Positions 58,213 to 64,000 of a DNA stretch of 64,000 nt are shown in pieces. Every line of letters begins with the position of its first letter. The stretch's first letter is position 1. Location of the stretch: the NCBI GenBank assembly GCA_937936045.1, contig CALGXC010000004.1, forward strand, positions 62,001-126,000, read 5' to 3'. The stretch is from an uncultured Candidatus Saccharibacteria bacterium (GTDB lineage Bacteria; Patescibacteriota; Saccharimonadia; Saccharimonadales; Saccharimonadaceae). Under the pieces are notes generated by a model that saw only the letters and a list, made by a program, of their open reading frames with translations, made no database searches and was not told the DNA's origin. The translations under genes were made by a program, and so were the position numbers.

Positions 58213-58833
58213 TTATCGTGAGTAATACTCAACAATTAATTGCTCGTTGATGTCAGCTTCTGCTTCCTCGCGCTTTGGCAAACCAGTTACTTCAATCTTC
58301 AGCTTCTTGCTATCAGCTTTTAGCCAGCTTAGTGGGCCTTGGACTGAATTGTTGATTACATCGTCAATTCGCGTAAAGTACTCTGACTTAGTACTCTTTG
58401 GACGAACTGTGATGACGTCGCCAGCTTTAACGCGAATCGATGGAATATCGACGCGTCGGCCATTCAATTCAAAGTGTCCGTGGCTAACTAGTTGACGAGC
58501 TGCGCGACGTGATACGGCAAATCCAGAACGATAAACAACGTTATCCAAACGGCGCTCTAATAGCTTCAACAAGTTTTCGCCCGCCAAACCTTCTTGAGCG
58601 CGTGTTGCTTCGTTCATCAAGCGAGCAAACTGCTTCTCAACTAGGCCATACAAGCGACGAACCTTCTGCTTTTCACGAAGCTGTGTAGCGTATAGGCTTG
58701 GCTTATTCTGACGACCATGTGCGTGCTGACCTGGAATGCCAGATTTTTTCGCCAAAATTTTATGTGCTTTTGGATGAAGCGCATAACCTTCGCGACGGCT
58801 TTGCTTGACAATTGGTGAATTATCTCGTGCCAT
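58213..58833 (-). CDS. rpsD: 30S ribosomal protein S4 (uS4), cysteine-free
   Basis: This 206-residue primary-binding protein has LREKQKVRRLYGLVEKQFARL and the S4 domain RRLDNVVYRSGFAVSRRAARQLVSHGHFELNGRRVD. The N-terminal zinc-type cysteines of some S4 proteins are absent. It starts 2 nt after rpsK. Confidence 0.98.
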   Translation of the reverse strand: MARDNSPIVKQSRREGYALHPKAHKILAKKSGIPGQHAHGRQNKPSLYATQLREKQKVRRLYGLVEKQFARLMNEATRAQEGLAGENLLKLLERRLDNVVYRSGFAVSRRAARQLVSHGHFELNGRRVDIPSIRVKAGDVITVRPKSTKSEYFTRIDDVINNSVQGPLSWLKADSKKLKIEVTGLPKREEAEADINEQLIVEYYSR

Positions 58834-58835
58834 AA

Positions 58836-59225
58836 TTATGCCCTCCGTGCCTTTCGTGGACGAACACCACCGTGAGGCACGCCAGTTACGTCCTTAATGC
58901 TTTCTACTGAGATGTCGAAGGCGCTGACCGCACGAATAGCGGCATCACGACCCAAACCGACACCTTTCACGAAAACGTCAACAGATTTCAAGCCGTATTG
59001 AGTTTTCGCAGCTTCAGCAGCTTTTTCAGCAGCAACCTGTGAAGCATAGGCTGTACCTTTTTTACTTCCACGGAAACCACATGCACCAGCTGATGAAGCG
59101 GTTAGTACGTTACCCTTCTTGTCGGAAAAAGTAACGATAGTATTGTTGAATGTTGCCTGAATGTGCAGCTGACCAGCTGGGACTGATCGGCGCTGCTTCT
59201 TCTTGGTAGATTTTGCGTCTGCCAT
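58836..59225 (-). CDS. rpsK: 30S ribosomal protein S11 (uS11)
   Basis: This 129-residue platform protein has QATFNNTIVTFSDKKGNVLTASSAGACGFRGSKKGTAYASQVAAE and the C-terminal VTGVPHGGVRPRKARR. Normal length and position. Confidence 0.98.
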   Translation of the reverse strand: MADAKSTKKKQRRSVPAGQLHIQATFNNTIVTFSDKKGNVLTASSAGACGFRGSKKGTAYASQVAAEKAAEAAKTQYGLKSVDVFVKGVGLGRDAAIRAVSAFDISVESIKDVTGVPHGGVRPRKARRA

Positions 59226-59240
59226 TTCTTAGTCCTTTCT

Positions 59241-59627
59241 TTAGGTCTTACTTGCTGCTTTTGGTTGTGTACCGCCCACGGCGATGGCGCGACCCTTGCG
59301 AGTTCGTGCATTCGTACGAGTCCGCTGTCCGCGTGTTGGCAGTCCTGCTTTGTGGCGAAGACCGCGATAGGCGTTGATATCCTTCAAGCGCTTAATATTA
59401 TTTGCCACCAAGCGCTGGAGATCACCTTCAACGGTGTATTCGCTATCAATAATTTCGCGAATCTTGTTTTCTTCAGCCTCGGTGAGATCTTTCACCCGAG
59501 TGGTCGGCTCAATTTTAGCCGCCGCAAGGATGCTCGAAGCGTGCTTTGGCCCAATACCGTAAATATAGGTGAGCGCAATTTGCACCTGCTTCTCTGTTGG
59601 GATAACTACCCCAGCAATTCGAGCCAT
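59241..59627 (-). CDS. rpsM: 30S ribosomal protein S13 (uS13)
   Basis: This 128-residue head protein has MARIAGVVIPTEKQVQIALTYIYGIG and the basic tail RGLRHKAGLPTRGQRTRTNARTRKG that contacts tRNA. It starts 2 nt after rpmJ. Confidence 0.98.
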   Translation of the reverse strand: MARIAGVVIPTEKQVQIALTYIYGIGPKHASSILAAAKIEPTTRVKDLTEAEENKIREIIDSEYTVEGDLQRLVANNIKRLKDINAYRGLRHKAGLPTRGQRTRTNARTRKGRAIAVGGTQPKAASKT

Positions 59628-59629
59628 GC

Positions 59630-59746
59630 TTAACCCTGCCTTTGCTTATTCTTAGGTTTTTTCTTGTTGATGATATATAGTCGGCCTTTGCGGCGAACGA
59701 ACTTATCATCGGGACTGATTTTTTTCACACCTGCACGAACTTTCAT
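59630..59746 (-). CDS. rpmJ: 50S ribosomal protein L36 (bL36), zinc-free
   Basis: This very short gene encodes 38 residues starting MKVRAGVKKISPDDKFVRRK and ending KPKNKQRQG, clearly L36 by start, end and position between infA and rpsM. The usual C-x2-C-x12-C-x4-H zinc site is absent: the positions read SPDD and NKKKPK. It is the cysteine-free form. Confidence 0.93.
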   Translation of the reverse strand: MKVRAGVKKISPDDKFVRRKGRLYIINKKKPKNKQRQG

Positions 59747-59800
59747 AAAGTGCTTAAATCTCCCTTCCCGAGTAAACCCGAGATTACCGTTAATATTTAA

Positions 59801-60043
59801 CTACCGACCTTGAGGTCGATCGTCACGTAGGCGGAAGCTGATTCGTCCCTTTGTAAGATCGTAAGGGGTCATCTCAACCTCAACCTTATCACCAGGCACC
59901 AGACGTATATAATGCTTGCGCATTCGTCCTGAAATGTGCGCGATGATACTATGACCATTCTCCAGTTCCACCTTAAATTGAGTATTAGGCAGTGCTTCCA
60001 CTACCTTTCCTACCATTTTGATGACTTCCTTTTGACTCGCCAT
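59801..60043 (-). CDS. infA: Translation initiation factor IF-1
   Basis: This 80-residue OB-fold protein has VGKVVEALPNTQFKVELENGHSIIAHISGRMRKHYIRLVPGDKVEVEMTPYDLTKGRISFR, the full IF-1 pattern. It is first in the infA-rpmJ-rpsM-rpsK-rpsD-rpoA-rplQ-rplM-rpsI operon. A TATAAT box lies about 15 nt before the ATG. Confidence 0.98.
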   Translation of the reverse strand: MASQKEVIKMVGKVVEALPNTQFKVELENGHSIIAHISGRMRKHYIRLVPGDKVEVEMTPYDLTKGRISFRLRDDRPQGR

Positions 60044-60148
60044 AAGTTACAGTTGTCAATTATACAGTACTAAACACAGTTTGACAAGGGTTTTCGCCGT
60101 AAATTTAAGTGCTATAATTGAGCTATCAAATTTAACATAAGGATTTTT

Positions 60149-60724
60149 ATGGCAAGTACGAAAAAACCAGCAAACTTTAAGGTTACAAAATCGAAGAATG
60201 AAATAATGACCGCAGTGCTAATCGGCCTGGCGACGGCTTTGATAGTGATAGTTATTGGCGTAATTTTACTACACGCCAACCGAACTTCCGACAAGACGTT
60301 TCAAACAGTCGAAAATGTTGACGGTGGATCCGTGAACTTGGGCTCTCTAGGCTTCCGAATTGAAGGAGATAAATTAGTTATTCGCAACGATTCAGTTACG
60401 CAAGAGGTTCGCTATTTCCTGAAGGCAGAAACTAAAAAATCAGGCTGCAAGGACAACAACGGCGTAACTACGGTAATTGCCCATTCCCAGGACGAGAAAC
60501 AATTGTTATTGGGTTATGGTTGCGGTAATTCTGTGGCGCGAATGTTTGCAGTTAAGAAAGACAGCGGATGGAAAGCGATTTCCCCAACCAACCAATTTAA
60601 CCTATTTGAAATTCCGAGCTGCAAGATGGTTGATGAAAATAACATTAGTAATGAAATTGCACCAGTCTGCCAAAATGAGAAAAAAGTTGGCGACAATTTA
60701 TCTTACGATTACAAAATACGATAA
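60149..60724 (+). CDS. Membrane-anchored hypothetical protein
   Basis: This 191-residue protein has a basic N-terminus, one membrane helix (residues about 20-42), and an outside domain with at least four cysteines (GCKDNN, YGCGNS, PSCKMV, PVCQNE) that could form two disulfides. I do not recognise a family. An extended -10 TGCTATAAT lies near 60116 and AAGGA precedes the ATG. It is inserted against the grain between infA and secY, where adk and map usually lie. Confidence 0.65.
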   Translation: MASTKKPANFKVTKSKNEIMTAVLIGLATALIVIVIGVILLHANRTSDKTFQTVENVDGGSVNLGSLGFRIEGDKLVIRNDSVTQEVRYFLKAETKKSGCKDNNGVTTVIAHSQDEKQLLLGYGCGNSVARMFAVKKDSGWKAISPTNQFNLFEIPSCKMVDENNISNEIAPVCQNEKKVGDNLSYDYKIR

Positions 60725-60745
60725 TCCATTCACAAAAAAAGAATT

Positions 60746-60768
60746 CCCCGCTTTTCGGCGGGGATTTT
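60746..60768. terminator. Bidirectional terminator between the membrane protein and secY
   Basis: CCCCGC (60746-60751) / GCGGGG (60758-60763) with a 6-nt loop; T-run follows on the plus strand, and an A-run (60734-60740) gives T residues on the minus strand for secY. Confidence 0.88.
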
Positions 60769-60777
60769 TAATGTCAA

Positions 60778-62253
60778 TTATTTTTTCTTAAACAAACGAC
60801 GCTTTTTGCTCTTCTTTTTGTCACTATCAAGCAGCTCGTCTGGATCAAAGTCATCATATGTAACCATCAGCGCACGAGAGTTGACTTGTCGCAGGGTTTC
60901 AAGGGCAACTGATACGATAATCAAGATTCCAGTACCACCGATTGACAAACGCAAACCTTGCAAGCCTGTCAAATTGTACGTGAGATATTCTGCGACGAAT
61001 GGCAGAATAGCCACGATTCCTAGGACAATTGAGCCGAACAAAATCAAGCGATTGACAGTTCTCATAAGATACTTTTCAGTCTGAGCGCCCGGACGCACAC
61101 CTTCAATAAATCCGCCTTGCTTCTGCAGATTTTCGGCAATTTCGTTAGCGTTAAAGACGATTCCAGTGTAGAAATACGTAAAGGCGATAACCAAGATGAA
61201 GTATAGGGTTGGGTAGATAAATGCTTCAGCCGTGCTTCCCGTGAATGAGCCCGCGTTTGGAGCTTGGAACCAAGTGATCAATTTGTTGGCGGTCGGCAGA
61301 AGGTTGGCGTTACCAGACGCTTTCATAACTTGACCAACGAATTGCGGCAAGCTCAGGAATGCAACCGCGAAGATGACCGGAATAACTCCCGCAGCAATCA
61401 ACTTAACCGGCAAAATGCTCTTTACATCGCCGTAATTACTGTTTCCATGAACGCGCTTTGCATAGTTAATCGTGATAACTCGCTGAGCTTCGTTGATTTT
61501 AACTAGGAAGTAAAGGACGATAAGTCCGGCGATTGACATGATTAATATTGTCCAGAACATAACTGGGTTTACAGGGAGAGTGAACCAATTGAAGACGTTT
61601 AAGCTGCCAGATGAGGTGTTGAACAATGATGAGATTAATGACGCGAGCATTTGTGGCAATTGGCTGATGATACCAGCAAAGATTACGATAGAAATACCGT
61701 TGCCGATTCCCTGCTCAGTGATCAACTCGCCGAGCCACATTAGAAGGACAGAACCTGCTGTCATTGAAGTGATTGAAACGATCCATTCCATCATCGTAGG
61801 GTCGGCTAATGTCGTACTGCCGCCTTGAAGAACTGTTTGTCTTAAGATGAAGATGAAAGCGATTGACTGGACAATAGCAAGCGGCACAGTAATAACGCGT
61901 GTCCATTGCTGAATTTTTCGACGTCCAGATTCACCATCTTTATGTAACTCCTCAAGCTTTGGAAGGGCTTTAGTCAGAAGTTGAATGATAATACTGGCGG
62001 TAATAAATGGGCTAAGCCCAACCAACACCAAAGAGAAGCTCGATAACGCGCCACCAGATAGCAAGTTCAAGATACCACCGAGGTCAGATTGCCCAAGCAC
62101 CGACGAAATCGCGTTACGCAGTTGCGTTGGTTCTGCCAATGGTACTGGAATGTGCGCCAATAATCGATAAACAACGATTATTCCCACGACAATAAATAGT
62201 CGTTTTTGCATATCTTTATTTTTCAGCGAGCGGAAAATTATTCTCCAATTCAT
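60778..62253 (-). CDS. secY: Preprotein translocase subunit SecY
   Basis: This 491-residue channel protein has ten membrane helices, with the plug-region LLSGGALSSFSLVLVGLSPFITASIIIQLL, GIGNGISIVIFAG and the C-terminal IGGTGILIIVSVALETLRQVNS. It exports proteins with SecE (32.9 kb) and SecA. A long basic C-terminal tail (KKKSKKRRLFKKK) is unusual. It is downstream of rplO, with a plus-strand gene inserted between. Confidence 0.98.
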   Translation of the reverse strand: MNWRIIFRSLKNKDMQKRLFIVVGIIVVYRLLAHIPVPLAEPTQLRNAISSVLGQSDLGGILNLLSGGALSSFSLVLVGLSPFITASIIIQLLTKALPKLEELHKDGESGRRKIQQWTRVITVPLAIVQSIAFIFILRQTVLQGGSTTLADPTMMEWIVSITSMTAGSVLLMWLGELITEQGIGNGISIVIFAGIISQLPQMLASLISSLFNTSSGSLNVFNWFTLPVNPVMFWTILIMSIAGLIVLYFLVKINEAQRVITINYAKRVHGNSNYGDVKSILPVKLIAAGVIPVIFAVAFLSLPQFVGQVMKASGNANLLPTANKLITWFQAPNAGSFTGSTAEAFIYPTLYFILVIAFTYFYTGIVFNANEIAENLQKQGGFIEGVRPGAQTEKYLMRTVNRLILFGSIVLGIVAILPFVAEYLTYNLTGLQGLRLSIGGTGILIIVSVALETLRQVNSRALMVTYDDFDPDELLDSDKKKSKKRRLFKKK

Positions 62254-62389
62254 GTTTTAGCCCCTCATAGTCACTAACAATTCTTAACTCTGTTAATTAT
62301 ACATTACCTTAGCGGATATTTCCATACTAAAAACATAAAAGCGTGTGCGTTATAATTGAGTCAATAACATAATATAAATGAGGTATTAT

Positions 62390-63103
62390 ATGCAACAGCA
62401 ACCTGAAATCCCATCAACTCCACCAATTACGCCACCACCAAACCCAGAATTTCCCCAAAATTATCCACCAAAGAAAAGTAAATTATGGCTATGGGTTACA
62501 CTGGTAGTCGTGGGAGTACTGGCGACAATCGGAATAGTGGTGGCAATCGTCCTTATGTCAAATAAAACCACTCCTTCAAAAGACACGAATATTTCGCACA
62601 AAGAAGCAATCAAGCCTAAAGACGAGAAGAAAAGCGAAGGCAAAAAGCAGAATTTAGCTAAATCAAATTCAAAATGTTTGACGTCTGCTGATTTTCGAAA
62701 AGCCGGCTATGGCTATATGAAAGACGGCTCTTTTACGCTTAGCGACGGTAAATATAATTTTAAAAATGTTTTCTTCAATGCGGATTCGACGCAATATACA
62801 TACGAAGAAATTGCCGTTGACGAACTAGCTAAACTGGGGTCGCTATATAAATCAAATAGTCAAAAGGAATTTTCAATTGAGCTGATCGGTCAGACGTATG
62901 AAAGTTCGAAGACAAGTGCTGGCACAAAATTAGCCATAGAGCGCGCCGATAAAGTCAAGCAAGGACTAGTCTCGCAAGGTTTTCCTGAGAGTAAGATTAT
63001 TATCTCTGAGCCAAAAATCGCCAGCCACGACAGTAGCGATGACACCGCCGACAGGAATGTGACTATTTATCTAGTCGTGCCACAAGAATGTAGCGAAAAA
63101 TAG
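62390..63103 (+). CDS. Membrane-anchored protein with OmpA-like C-terminal domain
   Basis: Start taken at MQQQPEIPSTPP (62390), with GAGG 6 nt upstream. The roughly 237-residue protein has a Pro-rich N-terminus, one membrane helix (about residues 35-57), a Lys/Glu-rich linker, and a C-terminal domain with IELIGQTYESSKTSAGTKLAIERADKVKQGLVSQGFPESKI and ADRNVTIYLVV. This fits the OmpA/MotB peptidoglycan-binding fold. It may tie the membrane to the wall. It sits between rplO and secY on the opposite strand. Confidence 0.8.
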   Translation: MQQQPEIPSTPPITPPPNPEFPQNYPPKKSKLWLWVTLVVVGVLATIGIVVAIVLMSNKTTPSKDTNISHKEAIKPKDEKKSEGKKQNLAKSNSKCLTSADFRKAGYGYMKDGSFTLSDGKYNFKNVFFNADSTQYTYEEIAVDELAKLGSLYKSNSQKEFSIELIGQTYESSKTSAGTKLAIERADKVKQGLVSQGFPESKIIISEPKIASHDSSDDTADRNVTIYLVVPQECSEK

Positions 63104-63124
63104 TCCAAAAATCAGGGCAAAAGA

Positions 63125-63152
63125 AAATCCCCTTCGAAATGGAAGGGGATTT
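63125..63152. terminator. Hairpin terminator between the OmpA-like gene and rplO
   Basis: AAATCCCCTTC / G-AAGGGGATTT, about 11-bp stem (63125-63152); T-rich on the minus strand for rplO, weaker on the plus strand. Confidence 0.8.
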
Positions 63153-63169
63153 ATTATCACCGAGAAAAA

Positions 63170-63643
63170 TTATTTCTCTTCAGCTTCTTTCGCGCTTTGG
63201 CGTAGAGGTGTAGCTACTTTCTCGAATGAGCCACCAGCTTTTTCGATAGCAGCAACAACTGACGCTGAGGCGGCTTGTACTTTCAAGTCAACCTTAGCCT
63301 TCAATTCACCGCGAGCAATCACCTTAACCGTGTGGAAAGGAGTTGCGATATAGCCTTCAGTGAACAACAAAGCATTGTCAACGGTCTTGCCGTCAAATGC
63401 GTTCAAGTGATCCATGTACACAACTTGAGCTGGAGTTCGCAAGCTCTTGAACCCGCGAGCCTTTGGCACAGCTTGAGCTAGTGGACGCTGACCACCCTGG
63501 AACATTACGCGAAGCTTCTTACCTGTTCGGGCGTTCTGACCTTTAGTACCGCGACCAGCAGTTTTACCTTGACCAGCAGCAATACCGCGACCAACGCGCT
63601 TTTTATTCCTGTTTGCTGAAACTTGGAGATCATTGTACTTCAT
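63170..63643 (-). CDS. rplO: 50S ribosomal protein L15 (uL15)
   Basis: This 157-residue protein has NRNKKRVGRGIAAGQGKTAGRGTKGQNARTGKK and the C-terminal VKVIARGELKAKVDLKVQAASASVVAAIEKAGGSFEKV. Its ATG overlaps the rpsE stop (TAATG). No rpmD lies between rpsE and rplO. Confidence 0.98.
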   Translation of the reverse strand: MKYNDLQVSANRNKKRVGRGIAAGQGKTAGRGTKGQNARTGKKLRVMFQGGQRPLAQAVPKARGFKSLRTPAQVVYMDHLNAFDGKTVDNALLFTEGYIATPFHTVKVIARGELKAKVDLKVQAASASVVAAIEKAGGSFEKVATPLRQSAKEAEEK

Positions 63644-64000
63644 TATTTAGCCTCCTTTTTAGCAACTTTTTTTACAGGCTGAGCGCTTAGCCATTGATCG
63701 CGTGGAACTAATGACTTTAGAGCTTCAATAGTCGCGTAAGCAATGTTAACCTTGTTGGTTGAGCCAAGAGATTTGGTCAATAGGTTACGGACACCCGTTA
63801 CGCCGATAATTTGGCGAACTACACCACCAGCGATAATACCGGTACCAGGAGCAGCTGGCTTGATCAATACGCGTGCGCCAGAGAATTTAACTTCGCTGTC
63901 GTGCGGAATTGTTTCGCCGTTTAATGGCAATGTAATTAGGTGCTTTTTAGCGACTGACGTAGCCTTAGCGACTGCGGCTTGAACGTCCGCACCCTTAGCA
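63643..64000 (-). CDS. rpsE: 30S ribosomal protein S5 (uS5), partial at window edge
   Basis: The frame is open to the window end, so the N-terminus lies beyond base 64000. The visible part has VAKKHLITLPLNGETIPHDSEVKFSGARVLIKPAAPGTGIIAGGVVRQIIGVTGVRNLLTKSLGSTNKVNIAYATIEALKSL, the S5 C-terminal domain. It is coupled to rplO by the TAATG overlap. Confidence 0.97.
   Translation of the reverse strand, partial: AKGADVQAAVAKATSVAKKHLITLPLNGETIPHDSEVKFSGARVLIKPAAPGTGIIAGGVVRQIIGVTGVRNLLTKSLGSTNKVNIAYATIEALKSLVPRDQWLSAQPVKKVAKKEAK

Noticed and set aside
1..64000. TGA read as glycine or tryptophan, as in some other CPR lineages
   Set aside because: TGA ends clear genes (for example 37278-37280) and conserved Trp and Gly positions use normal codons.
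1..64000. CRISPR array, integrase, rRNA genes or replication origin
   Set aside because: Looked for; no regular repeats, no integrase or transposase frame, no rRNA segment, and no DnaA-box cluster or dnaA gene was seen.

Overview
The window looks like part of a Candidatus Saccharibacteria (TM7, Patescibacteria/CPR) chromosome, probably from an epibiont of Actinobacteria. The reasons are: rplO follows rpsE directly with no rpmD (uL30 is missing across CPR); housekeeping proteins are small and several have lost metal-binding cysteines (RecR, DnaX, L36, L33, an RlmD-like methyltransferase); many genes appear leaderless; and there are actinobacterial-type genes (WhiB, DUF2690, an LAXTG-anchored surface protein). 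TGA is used as a stop (for example at 37278-37280), so the code is standard, unlike Gracilibacteria/Absconditabacteria. Base composition is moderate, apart from a GC-rich island at about 27.1-28.6 kb. The taxonomic call is inference from gene content; no rRNA gene is present.

Layout. 1-16 kb: the 3' part of a CtpE-like P-type ATPase, an unknown protein, an RNA methyltransferase, tRNA-Gln, an acetyltransferase, a second P-type ATPase, a Gre-like factor, a two-component system, an ABC exporter with an AI-2E family permease, cysS, an HExxH-containing protein and a DHH phosphoesterase. 16-25 kb: an LPKTG surface protein with a PKD domain, recR-ybaB, a GT-C-like membrane protein, dnaX-dnaB, a two-gene unit for a small membrane protein and a DUF2690 secreted protein, then DUF2797. 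25-34 kb: a scattered secE-nusG-rplK / rplA / rplJ-rplL region, interrupted by tsaC, eno, an LAXTG surface protein and a WhiB regulator. 33-40 kb: an orphan histidine kinase, a YgjP-like peptidase, a P-loop kinase, tRNA-Trp, a glycosyltransferase-GH57 pair, rpmG and an ADP-ribosylglycohydrolase. 40-49 kb: a four-gene defence cassette (SNF2 helicase with a degenerate PLD-like N-terminus, DUF4391, type III Mod, type III Res). 49-56 kb: three tRNAs, a TPR protein, holB, a pseudouridine synthase, trpS, an ITPase-like protein, CYTH and an alpha/beta hydrolase. 56-64 kb: rpsI-rplM-rplQ-rpoA-rpsD-rpsK-rpsM-rpmJ-infA, then secY-rplO-rpsE, with two membrane-anchored genes on the opposite strand on either side of secY.

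Most notable signals. (1) The coding region of the LAXTG surface protein (27100-28578) is a near-continuous chain of perfect inverted repeats (arms up to 14 bp) that could fold into local hairpins. It also has a 72-nt nested leader hairpin and a strong hairpin just after its stop. The DUF2690 gene at 23.1-23.7 kb shows a weaker version. I know of no described system that matches this. (2) About fourteen genes have a -10 box ending 6-8 nt before the ATG and no Shine-Dalgarno sequence, which implies widespread leaderless mRNAs. (3) The type III R-M cassette carries two extra genes, and the same promoter/leader motif recurs before the helicase and before mod. (4) Metal-ligand loss recurs across unrelated housekeeping proteins.
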